Positions 37,513 to 46,286 of a DNA stretch of 64,000 nucleotides are shown here, piece after piece. The first letter of the stretch is position 1; the number at the start of each line of letters is the position of its first letter. Made by a program: the position numbers and the translations under genes. The stretch comes from Clusia tigrina (Eukaryota; Arthropoda; Insecta; Diptera; Clusiidae), in the NCBI GenBank assembly GCA_920105625.2, contig OV050032.1:97758542-97822541 (forward strand), written 5' to 3'. The notes below the pieces were generated by a model. That model saw only the letters and a program-made list of their open reading frames with translations. It did not search any database and was not told the DNA's origin.

Positions 37513-40500
37513 CTAGGTGTGCGGTCTAACGTGAATAATTTCAACAAATTATTATGTAGCTTTTTAATTTTTCCCTTAATCGTTACGACTGTTGTAACTG
37601 GGCTTCGGATCTCTGCTACTACATACGGACCTATCCACACAGGTGAGAATTTGTTTCTCCTAGCCTGATTCTTCATTAGTACTTGATCACCCACATGAAA
37701 AACTACTGGGTTCAGTACCTTGTTATACAGCTTCCCTGCCACTCGTTTAGGCGCATTCCTGGGTTTTCTCTAACCAATTCGTGCGCTCGCTGCAACTGAT
37801 ATTTTTGTACTTTATTGGGGTCATCAGCATTGTATACAGGCGCCACATTTGCGCTTCAAATTCGCTGGCATGTTGAAGTCAAACCCGTAGAGAGTTATAA
37901 CGGAGTTTGCTTAGTTGATACATGCACAGTATTGTTGTGTACATGCATTGCAGTGTTAACCATTGATCCCAATTCGAGCCGTCTTCTTTGGCAAAACTGC
38001 GCAAGCACTCGGCCAGAGGTCGATGACTACGTTCCAATGAGCCATTCGCCTGTGGATGATATGGTGTTATGTGCAACTTCTGATTCCCAGCATTTTACAC
38101 GTTTCTGAGAATAGTTTTGATACGAAATTTGAACCATTGTCGGTTATCAAAACCTTAGGTATGTTGTATCTTGCTATAATTTCATCAAAGAATGCTTTGG
38201 CCACCGTACTTGCTTCAGCATCGGGTATAGCCACGCACGCCATATACTTTGAGAAATCGTCTTGGAACGTCAGTATGTATTTATTGCCCGAAACTGTCTC
38301 AGGTAAAATACCTACAATATCCATATGAACTTTATCAAATGGCTGCTGTGGTGTGTCAGTTAACACCATTGGCATCTTTGTTAGCCTTGAACTTTTGTTG
38401 GCCTGACATTTTGGACAACTCTTTATATATTTCTTAATGTCCTTGATCATACCCTTCCATCCGTATACTCGCCTAATTCTGTCATGGGTTTTCCAGAATC
38501 CCTGGTGTCCTCCTAGAGGCGAATCATGGAAACCCTTTAACACAGCCTGGATATCCTTTATATCCTCCAGCCATTCCACACTACTGGCTGTTTGCTCATT
38601 GGCATCGAAACCCGCATTGCTAACATCTCTTGTAGCATCAATTTTATCTTCTGGCATTCTCTCGACCTTCTCCTTATCTGACCGTGCTTTGGACCTCGTT
38701 TGCACTACTGATACCTTCTGTGCCTGCGGTACTCTGCTGAGTGCGTCCGCATTCAGATTCTTCTTCCCAGGTTTGTATATGATTTCAAAATCATACTCAG
38801 ACAATTTGTGTCTGAACCTGGCTAGCCTAGACGTTTGGTCTTTCAAATTGGCTATGCCTCTCAACGGCTGGTGATCAGTATATATCTTAAATGGGCGTCC
38901 TAGCAGATATGCTCTAAAATTCTTCGTAGCCCACACTATGGCTAGAAATTCCTTCTCTATTGTGGAGTATCTCTTCTCCGTGTCGCTAAGCGCTCTGCTT
39001 GCGAATGCTATTGGTCGGTCATCACCGACTTCCCCTTGTGACAATACTGCCCCTAATGCTTCATTGCTAGCATCAGTGGTCAACAAAAAAGTTTGCTCAA
39101 AGTCGGGGTACGCCAAAATTGGTGGCGAGCTAATTATCCCCTTTAGCCTCTCGAATGCTTGCTGACATCTCTCTGTCCATTCGAACTTTGCTTCTTTTCG
39201 TAGCAACTTATTAATGGGCAAAGCAATTCCGGCTAGTCCTTCCACGAACTTTCTATAATAGTTCACTAGTCCTAGGAATGCTTGCACTTCCTTTCTGTTT
39301 CTCGGAATCGCTAGATTTTTAACGCATTCCACCTTCTGCGGGTCAGGCAGTGCTCCTGCTTCTGAGCAACGATGGCCTAAATAAACCACCTCTCTTCGCA
39401 AAAATTGACACTTCTCCGTGTTCAATTTCAAATTGTGTTCTCGTAATTTCTGGAGCACCTTGCACAAGCGTTGCGAATGCTGCTGCAAGTTCTTCCCATA
39501 AATTACAATATCATCGAGGTACACAAAACAATCTAACCCTTGTAAGCCTGTTAGCACATGGTTCATTAGCCGTTGGAAAGTAGCCGGTGCTCCTGTTAAT
39601 CCAAACGGCATTCTATTAAACTCATAATGCCCTAAACCGGTGCTGAACGCGGTTTTCTGCTTATCTTGGGTATCCACCAGAACTTGGTGGTAGCCACTCG
39701 CTAAATCAAGCGTAGAAAAATATCTACTGTGTCCCAATTGATCCAGAATTTCTTCTATCCTTGGTATCGGGAACACCTGCTTGATAGTGGCGTCGTTCAA
39801 TTTCCTAAAATCGACGACCATTCTCCACTTCTTCTGACCCTGAGTACCTCCCTTCTTTGGTACCAAAATTATTGGTGAGTTCCAAGGCGAGATACTCGGT
39901 GAAATTATGTTATCCTTTAACATCCCTTCCACTTGCCTATTTACCTCATCTTTGTGAGCTTGCGGCAATCTGTACTGTTTCTGGTTAATCGGTGCTTGAT
40001 CCACCCTAGTAGGTATTTCATGCTCTACCTCTAGTGTATACGTTAGCTGGTCTCCTTCCAGCAAAAATATGTCATGGAATGACGCACAAATGGCTTCTAT
40101 TGATGCCTTCTCTTCTGAATTCACGCTTGGGTCTCACTTCAGGGATTCTAGCACCCTCTCCATTCTTTTTCTTATATCTACCTGCTTAATCTGATTCACC
40201 GATCTATAATTCGGTTCCTTAAAATTATCATAGCTAGTGAACTTGGGCCTAAAATCCTCCTCCATCAAGTAGTCCTTTTCCGATGCATTGAGTACGCAAG
40301 CGTATACCTTACCCTTGTCAACGTGCGTTATGGTTTCCCCCATATATACGCCCTCCGCTAGCTGCTGCTTGTGTAAAACAACAGTCCTAAGTTTCGTATT
40401 TACATGCATAGTAACTACTCTGGTTGACCTTGCATTCACTACCTCCATACAATTCTTAACCTTACTCACGGTTCCTTCCTGCCATGACATTAATGGAAAA

Positions 40501-41075
40501 GTAAGGATTCTATGCTTATTGTTATCATAGAATGATAACTGCTTATCGAGCGCATCCAGTATGGTGCGTCCCCAAAGATTATCGCGGCCAATTATTCCAT
40601 CAGCCGGGATACCTTTCCTATCCACTTCCACTGCGTGCACTCTAAAACTCATACCCTTAACTCCACTGTGCCCTATTCTGAGCGACCCCAATGTCCTAAT
40701 GCACCCTCCAAACGCTCCGTTAAGCGTTCTTAAGTCCATTTGATTAATGTCTAGCCCCTTCCGTAAAACACTAGATTTTACGAGGCTAGTGTCAGCCCCT
40801 GAATCTACTAATAGCACTAGCTTTCCACTAGCTGATTCCTTGCAGGGTATCTCGATGAAGGCATCACCTATCCTGCTCATAGCGAAGCAACCTCCTTTTG
40901 TTCCCAATATGGACGTGTATCCATTCCCTAACTCTTCGTGATACTGGAGAGCCTCCTGCTCCTCCTTCTCCTGGACTGTAGTTCCTACATTACTAGTCCA
41001 ACGTATTTCCGGCCTTATTATTACTCTCTTTCTTTTGGCTTTCCAGTCTACTGGCCTCGACTGGGCCGCTGGAAG
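37513..41075 (-). pseudogene. pol: Gypsy pol, copy 3, disrupted
   Basis: From the -1 site at 41075 the frame covers protease (LVDSGADTS) and then hits TGA at 40131-40133, the codon position where copy 1 has TTA. After that it is open from 40130 down to about 38091 through RT (YLDD), RNase H, the integrase zinc module and the first two catalytic aspartates (the second in ITDNGSNF). A missing T near 38081 shifts the frame before the catalytic glutamate. Further one-base changes near 37945, 37900, 37842, 37760 and 37733 break the integrase C-terminus. Most indels sit in the low-quality-looking patch and may not be biological. The TGA is shared with copy 2. Confidence 0.92.
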
Positions 41076-43387
41076 TTTCCCTGGTTCCTTTGTTGGGATT
41101 GTCTATCCCTGCATTCCGCTGCCCGATGTCCCATCTGTCCACATGAGAAGCATCTCAACCCCTGTTGGGTGTTGCGTATTTTTGGTTCACTTTTGGAATT
41201 CCAATTTGGTTGCTGCTGACCACTCCCAGTTTTGAAAGGATTTCTTCCTTGGTTAATTCCTTCTGTTGAATTTACTTGGGGACTACTGAAGTTACCCCTG
41301 CTGTCCCTCAAGGGTGCAACCGGGCGCCTCGTAGCTGGCTGCATTTTACTCTGATTCCATTCTGTGTCTCCATGGCACTGTCTACTTGCCTCATGACCAT
41401 ATGTTTGGCACTCCATACAGTAGGGCGTGTTTTTGCGTGTAATGCACTCATCCCTTGTATGACCTTGCTTACGGCAGAACGAACATGTGGGTGCCCTCTG
41501 TACAAACTCCCTGTACGAATTTCTCGGATTCACGGCTCTGCTGTCGGAGACACCGGGATTATATGCTCCTCTGTATATGTTTGGGACGTAATTATTTCCA
41601 TCTTTGTTCACGACAGCGGCGGTGAACATGTCCTGTCTATTTTCCAACATGTGTACCTCACCTAACCCAGCCGTACTCCGTTCCACGAGAACTTGTGCTC
41701 TAATCGCTTCTTCTACTAATTCCTCCAGAGATCCTGTTCTGCTATTCAGCATATGAATCTTTAGAACGGAGTTGCGGAGCCCCACCACGAAAGTTGTCAA
41801 TACCGACTCGTCAACTTCGTGTAATAACGCTGTATCTCCAATGCCATTGTACTTATTCCTGATTATTTCCTGGGCCATCATCTGAAGTGAATCTAAACGC
41901 CTGGCAAAGGCACGTATGTCTTCACTTGCCCGCTGCTTCCCGATTCTTATTTCTTGGTTTATGTCTTCCAAAGATCTCTCCTTCAGATAAGTTCTCCTTA
42001 TAAGACCGTAAAGCTCGTCCACACTGGCGAATTGCTTTGGCAACACAAGGTTGTACGCGTCTCCAAATAATCTTTGCTTAACACAGTCGAAGAAATCCTG
42101 CAACTCATCAGGGCTTATGCTTCGCTTTGCAAACTCACAACCTTGAATGAATCTGTTAACTTCTGACCGTAAATCTTCTGAAGCTGCACCAGTAAACACA
42201 GGTACTAGCCTGGCCACTGTCTTTGAGATCTCCTCTATACCCATTTTGCGTATTTTTGTTTTACTTATGACCGGTAAAACTGGAGCGCTATCTTTGCGGG
42301 TGGTTCTTAGATTCACTTCTCCCGGATCTGAGAGGAAATTGACCAATGACGGACTCAAACTAATTAGTCTTCGATCGTTTGTTCGTGCAGGCGAAATATT
42401 GTCCACAGTATTGGGCTTTTCCTGTACCATTACTGCTTCTGGCTCTTTTGGCGGATATCCCTTATTTTTATTAGTTACCGGACTTCCTGGAGAAAAAGGC
42501 TTGACACCGGTTTCAGATGCGCCAAACAAAAATCCCGCTTCCCTCTCTTCACTCAATACTAATCTGGGCTTTACCACTCGGTTTATCCTTTCTGGTGTTA
42601 GATACTCTGGCCAGCGCACTTCCGGTGGCAATGTCAATACCGTCTGTGTAAAGCCAGCCGATGCTGATTTCGATCTCTCCCTATTCAGTGAGGTCCTATT
42701 GGTCGCCCGTCCTTTTTTCAATTCCGCACACTCCTTTTCCAACAGCGTTGCTGCTTCCTCTGTTTCCGTCAATCTCTGAGAAAGTTCCTTTACCTTTTTC
42801 TCAAGATACTCTTTTTGTGCTCTCAAATCTTCTGTTTTCTTATGAAAACTGAATAACTTTTCTTCTGTTCTTCTTTGGATTGCCGTAAAGGCTTGATCCG
42901 CTACTTCTAATGGTGACACAGCTCCTCCGGCATTCGCCTGCTTCCACAATTCCTGAGCTTCTTCCCTGCTCGTACTCGCTTCGAACTGGTCAACTATCTT
43001 CCCAGTAAACAGTTCCACCTCTGACTGCACTGATTTCAATCTGTTCCTTACTTCCTCGTCTGGTGAAACCAAACTCACAGTTTGTTGTCCTAATTCCTCT
43101 AATTCAGAACTAAATGTATCTGCCCATTCGTTGATCAGACTATTTATGTAGTCTGCGTAATTTTCCGCAAAATATTTTCCCTTGCCGTACTCAACTGCGT
43201 GAGGCAACAATAGTCCGTGATTATTGTTGAACTCTCTCCCCAGATCTTGCAACTGTGTTATTCGCTTGCGGTAATACACGTTGTCCTTACGTAAACTGCC
43301 GTCTTTCTTAAAGTTACGGACCAGCTTTTCAATCGTTTCGCCAATTTGCTCCTGCCTCAGCAGTAATCCTTGCGCCTCCTTCGTCAT
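41048..43387 (-). CDS. gag: Gypsy gag, copy 3 (779 aa)
   Basis: Intact and identical in protein to copy 1: coiled coil about 165-225, capsid-like region about 385-585, and zinc knuckles near 635, 657 (one extra residue before the last cysteine) and 746. The start is placed at the first ATG, 43387. The stop at 41048-41050 lies 24 bases after the frameshift heptamer. Being next to a complete leader and 5' LTR, this is the gag most likely to be transcribed, assuming the LTR promoter is active. Confidence 0.92.
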   Translation of the reverse strand: MTKEAQGLLLRQEQIGETIEKLVRNFKKDGSLRKDNVYYRKRITQLQDLGREFNNNHGLLLPHAVEYGKGKYFAENYADYINSLINEWADTFSSELEELGQQTVSLVSPDEEVRNRLKSVQSEVELFTGKIVDQFEASTSREEAQELWKQANAGGAVSPLEVADQAFTAIQRRTEEKLFSFHKKTEDLRAQKEYLEKKVKELSQRLTETEEAATLLEKECAELKKGRATNRTSLNRERSKSASAGFTQTVLTLPPEVRWPEYLTPERINRVVKPRLVLSEEREAGFLFGASETGVKPFSPGSPVTNKNKGYPPKEPEAVMVQEKPNTVDNISPARTNDRRLISLSPSLVNFLSDPGEVNLRTTRKDSAPVLPVISKTKIRKMGIEEISKTVARLVPVFTGAASEDLRSEVNRFIQGCEFAKRSISPDELQDFFDCVKQRLFGDAYNLVLPKQFASVDELYGLIRRTYLKERSLEDINQEIRIGKQRASEDIRAFARRLDSLQMMAQEIIRNKYNGIGDTALLHEVDESVLTTFVVGLRNSVLKIHMLNSRTGSLEELVEEAIRAQVLVERSTAGLGEVHMLENRQDMFTAAVVNKDGNNYVPNIYRGAYNPGVSDSRAVNPRNSYREFVQRAPTCSFCRKQGHTRDECITRKNTPYCMECQTYGHEASRQCHGDTEWNQSKMQPATRRPVAPLRDSRGNFSSPQVNSTEGINQGRNPFKTGSGQQQPNWNSKSEPKIRNTQQGLRCFSCGQMGHRAAECRDRQSQQRNQGNFQRPSRGQ
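41075..41081 (-). promoter_or_regulatory. -1 frameshift site G GGA AAC, copy 3
   Basis: Minus-strand CAG GGA AAC in the gag frame. The pol frame is open on the -1 side across the overlap. Confidence 0.8.
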
Positions 43388-44397
43388 ATCCCAAATGCCA
43401 GAACAGATGGCGTATCCCAATTACAAATAAAAATCCAATAGTTGTTAAAACTTGTTATTAACTTATCCCAATATTTTATTCCATCTTACTTATTGATAAA
43501 TACAAATTTATTTTAAAAAAAAACATTCCACCGTAAATTCTATATACATATTCTGCTATACTTGTTTTTCATCACAAAGTTCTGCTGTCTACCGGCGTCC
43601 ATTAAGTCCTTCCATCAATGCAAATTGGTCATTGACTTCCTCACAGCTAGTCCTTGATTTCCTCTCACCATCTTTAATACTCCAAAAATCCATGGAAAAG
43701 GCCATATATTTGTAAAAACCGAAATTGTATTTACAGGCAAAAGTGTCTTGATTCATTCCCGGAAATTTGAATCCATATTTAAAAATAAACCCGTAACGTA
43801 TGCGCCACATAATAATAGCATTTAAATGTTTTCTTCAACATTGCTACGCAAATCGTAGTTTCCGAACTTCAAAAACTTTGATGTAACAACACGTGATGTA
43901 GACACTTCTTGAAATATTTTTTCCTAATACCCTAAGCTCAAAAGCCAATCATTTAAATCAAACAAGACAAATTCAGAACTTCAGAATTTAAACAATACAA
44001 AAACAATTTAACTTTCTCAACATAGACCACATGGCCTTATAAACAATATAAATGTCCCTCACGACAAACAAACTCAAATCCCCTACAAAAAAAATCCTCA
44101 CAGCTAGGATGAACATACATAGACCGTCCGATCATACTGACGGTTTATGGTTGCCATTCAAAGCTGCGTGCAACAGCGCAAACGCGCCTATAGGTTGCGA
44201 CTTCTTTGACCAGCGCTACGGCGCCTTCAGGGTCGCAGAAGTATCTACTTAGATTACGCTATTATACACTCTACTCACCCAAATTTTTTTCGATGTCATC
44301 TTTATTCCACAGTGTCCTTCGATGAGGTCCTTCGAATTCGTTGCAGGATGCCTCTCTGCTTCAGGGTTCCTTGCCCTGGGATTACTCCAATAGGTCC
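43388..44397 (-). other. Gypsy 5' leader, copy 3
   Basis: About 1 kb between primer site and gag, AT-rich. It holds an ATG-started 73-codon frame at 43589-43810 (minus strand, no recognised domain, rich in aromatic residues), which could act as an upstream ORF before gag. No other long frame is seen on the minus strand. Plus-strand frames here lack any support. Confidence 0.7.
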
Positions 44398-44415
44398 ATC
44401 CTACCGGCTGCGCCA
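44398..44415 (-). promoter_or_regulatory. Gypsy primer binding site, tRNA-Ser type
   Basis: On the minus strand, TGGCGCAGCCGGTAGGAT starts three bases after the 5' LTR. The first eight bases match the complement of insect tRNA-Ser 3' ends (TGGCGCAGTCG type), with one C for T at position nine. Serine primer sites are known from the Drosophila 17.6 and 297 group. tRNA assignment from memory of the family, not computed. Confidence 0.7.
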
Positions 44416-44418
44416 AAA

Positions 44419-44922
44419 TGTTGGGGTATTGTCCTTGTTTGACGGGGGACGTCCTTCTGCTGCGCGCGTGTATCTGAAAAGCCTAAATCACTCTTTGTAA
44501 AAATCACTACATTACAATTTTAGTTTTAGAATCACCAGCCTTTATTACTTAGAATACTAACTCTTATATACTATTTACAATTCATAATTACAATACAAAA
44601 ACTGACCTTTCTGGTGTTCCAGTTTCGCACCTGTTAATTGGTGTCAGTTGGTCAAGCCAACTGACCTACGCCAATCTGAAATGTTGATGGTGCATTCTAA
44701 CTTTGAATGCCCTTCGGTGGCTCGACTGCAAAACTGTAGCACCCTAAAAGTTTACATAATAAATATTACATAGGTAATATTAATTCTAAGTACTCGCACC
44801 CTAAAGATATGTGCTTTCTTATGTAACTTTAGCACATGCTAATCACACAGAATGTGTGGCATCTGTTAGGAGTCGATGCTGTGAGACACTACGCGCAGGC
44901 AGCTTGATTTTAGCTCACAACA
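44419..44922 (-). repeat. Gypsy 5' LTR, copy 3 (504 bp)
   Basis: Bounded by TGTTG and CAACA, followed by ggtc (44923-44926). Minus-strand TATATAAG at 44563-44570 is a likely promoter element. AATAAA lies at 44541-44546, and a 9-bp inverted repeat with 5-bp loop lies at 44643-44665, upstream of the TATA element. It differs from the copy 2 LTR at about three bases. Confidence 0.95.
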
Positions 44923-44926
44923 GGTC
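44923..44926. other. 4-bp target site duplication of the gypsy insertion (high-coordinate side)
   Basis: ggtc directly after the 5' LTR. It matches 34646-34649, 24731-24734 and 11451-11454. Confidence 0.95.
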
Positions 44927-44935
44927 TCCGCAACA
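44927..44935 (+). repeat. Last nine bases of the BEL 5' LTR
   Basis: tccgcaaca follows ggtc exactly as in the BEL 3' LTR (53052-53060), showing where gypsy split the LTR. Confidence 0.93.
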
Positions 44936-44953
44936 TGGTCCTTCGAGCCGGAT
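44936..44953 (+). promoter_or_regulatory. BEL primer binding site, tRNA-Tyr type
   Basis: TGGTCCTTCGAGCCGGAT starts directly after the LTR. It is the complement of a tRNA ending in CGAAGGACCA with a 5' end like CCTTCGA, which fits animal tRNA-Tyr. Assignment from knowledge of tRNA sequences, not computed. Confidence 0.75.
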
Positions 44954-46286
44954 TACAGCTGCGTCCGGTAAGTGTTTAATATTTATTTTCATTTAATATA
45001 TTATTAAACCATGTCTGTTTAATTGCAATATTGAACATATATTTTTGATTCGCCTTTTTTTTATCACGTAATTCGGTTGAGTACGGTCGTCGCGGTAAAC
45101 GGTACATTTCCGTATCGTCACTCGTGTGTGTGTGTGTGTGTGTGTGGATTCTTGCACAGCAGCGGGTACTGGAATTTAAATTTTTTAAGTAAATTCTCAG
45201 CACGGCCGCTGCGTAATTCGGTTCGCAGTCTGCAGCTCAAAGCGCTGCCGACGCCGTTTTACAATAAGCTGTGTACAGCTGCTTGTGCGCAAGTTTTTTC
45301 ACTGCCGCAATTGGTACCTTTCGCATGTGCATGCTATTGCCATTGCCGCTATCCGCTGTTCCGTTGTGCACTCGGTGCCCTCGTTTTGCCAGTTGCTTTG
45401 TTCATTGATACGATTTAAGGCGGGTGTCACACACACAACTCTTGTGGGTCAGCTGTTCGGGTTATCCGTATTGCGTGCGTATATCGCCGCGTTGAAGTCA
45501 CATCGTGTTGCAAGTAAGCGGTGGGAGCATATTGTTCTTGCTTCTACATTGGCGTGGGGGTCTACAGCTCACTGCGCTGCCCAGAGCCTGGTTAATGTAC
45601 GTTGTGTACCGTTGCTGATGAACTGGTAACTTACACCGTTGCCGGTAGTTTTTCCGTACTAACGGGTCAACAACTGTTAACGTGGTGGAAGATCGACACT
45701 TTCGACACGAGTGCGGTGTAATTAGGTTCGCAGTCCGCAGCTCACAGCGCTGCCGACGCCTCTTTACAGTAAACCGTGTGCCAGCGGTGCTTGAACATCC
45801 CCATATTACGACGCTGAAAAATACGTACGCTCGTTGATCTCCGTACGTCACAGTTTTCGCAACTCGCAGCGCTGCCAACTTGTACTGCCTTTTTGTCTTT
45901 GATAACCCTGTATCGGTGAACCCACGAGCGACGCAAGGTCCGGGTCACATACAGCAGCTCATAGCGCTGCGTTGGGTATCTCAAGTTGGGGTTATAATTC
46001 AATTTCCTTGTTTTTCAATTGTAGTTGCTCAGTGCTGTCGTCATTGCCTAGGCTTCGCGTAGTTTCATTCCTACTGGGGATTGTCTTTACGTTGTGTGGA
46101 CTCTTCAGTGAAGATAAGGCGGGTGTTATACCGGTCACGTCAGCAGGCCAACTGGGTACACATATAACTGGGTACACATATAGCTGGGTAACTGGGTGTG
46201 TCGACGTGAAGGTGTAGTGTTTTCCCGTGTTTTGCTTGCGTTTTCCCATCATTGAGCTGCGTTCTCAGGTCAAGCGGTCTGCAACT
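44954..46286 (+). other. BEL 5' leader, about 1.3 kb, with degenerate internal repeats
   Basis: No convincing coding frame. A strong splice donor (cg|gtaagtg) is at 44967/44968, a GT run at 45124-45146, and a candidate acceptor at 46001-46024 (pyrimidine tract then ttgtag). The motif around cagctca-agcgctgc recurs five times: 45222-45255, 45561-45581, 45727-45760, 45854-45879 and 45952-45975. The first and third are close over 34 bp. A 16-bp unit, aactgggtacacatat, repeats at 46150-46198. Confidence 0.7.
44964..44974 (+). promoter_or_regulatory. Candidate splice donor in the BEL leader
   Basis: tccg|gtaagtg is a near-consensus donor 15 bases past the primer site. It is placed as a retroviral major donor would be, upstream of all coding sequence. 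Confidence 0.5.

Larger units (their letters stand above)
34650..44922 (-). mobile_element. Ty3/gypsy retrotransposon, copy 3, with both LTRs
   Basis: This is the only copy with both LTRs. Element order on the minus strand: 5' LTR (44919 side, 44419-44922), primer site, leader, gag (intact), pol (TGA plus indels), 3' region, polypurine tract and 3' LTR (34650-35156). It is flanked by ggtc on both sides. Length is 10,273 bp. The part below about 38,100 is rich in one-base indels, while the part above matches copy 1 almost exactly. Confidence 0.95.

Noticed and set aside
44643..44665. NFI-type binding site (TTGG...CCAA) in the gypsy LTR
   Set aside because: The half-sites are five bases apart. 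The NFI consensus needs seven between TTGG and CCAA.
11455..44922. Three independent gypsy insertions
   Set aside because: All three share the same ggtc site in the same BEL LTR and the same satellite flank, so duplication after one insertion is the simpler reading.
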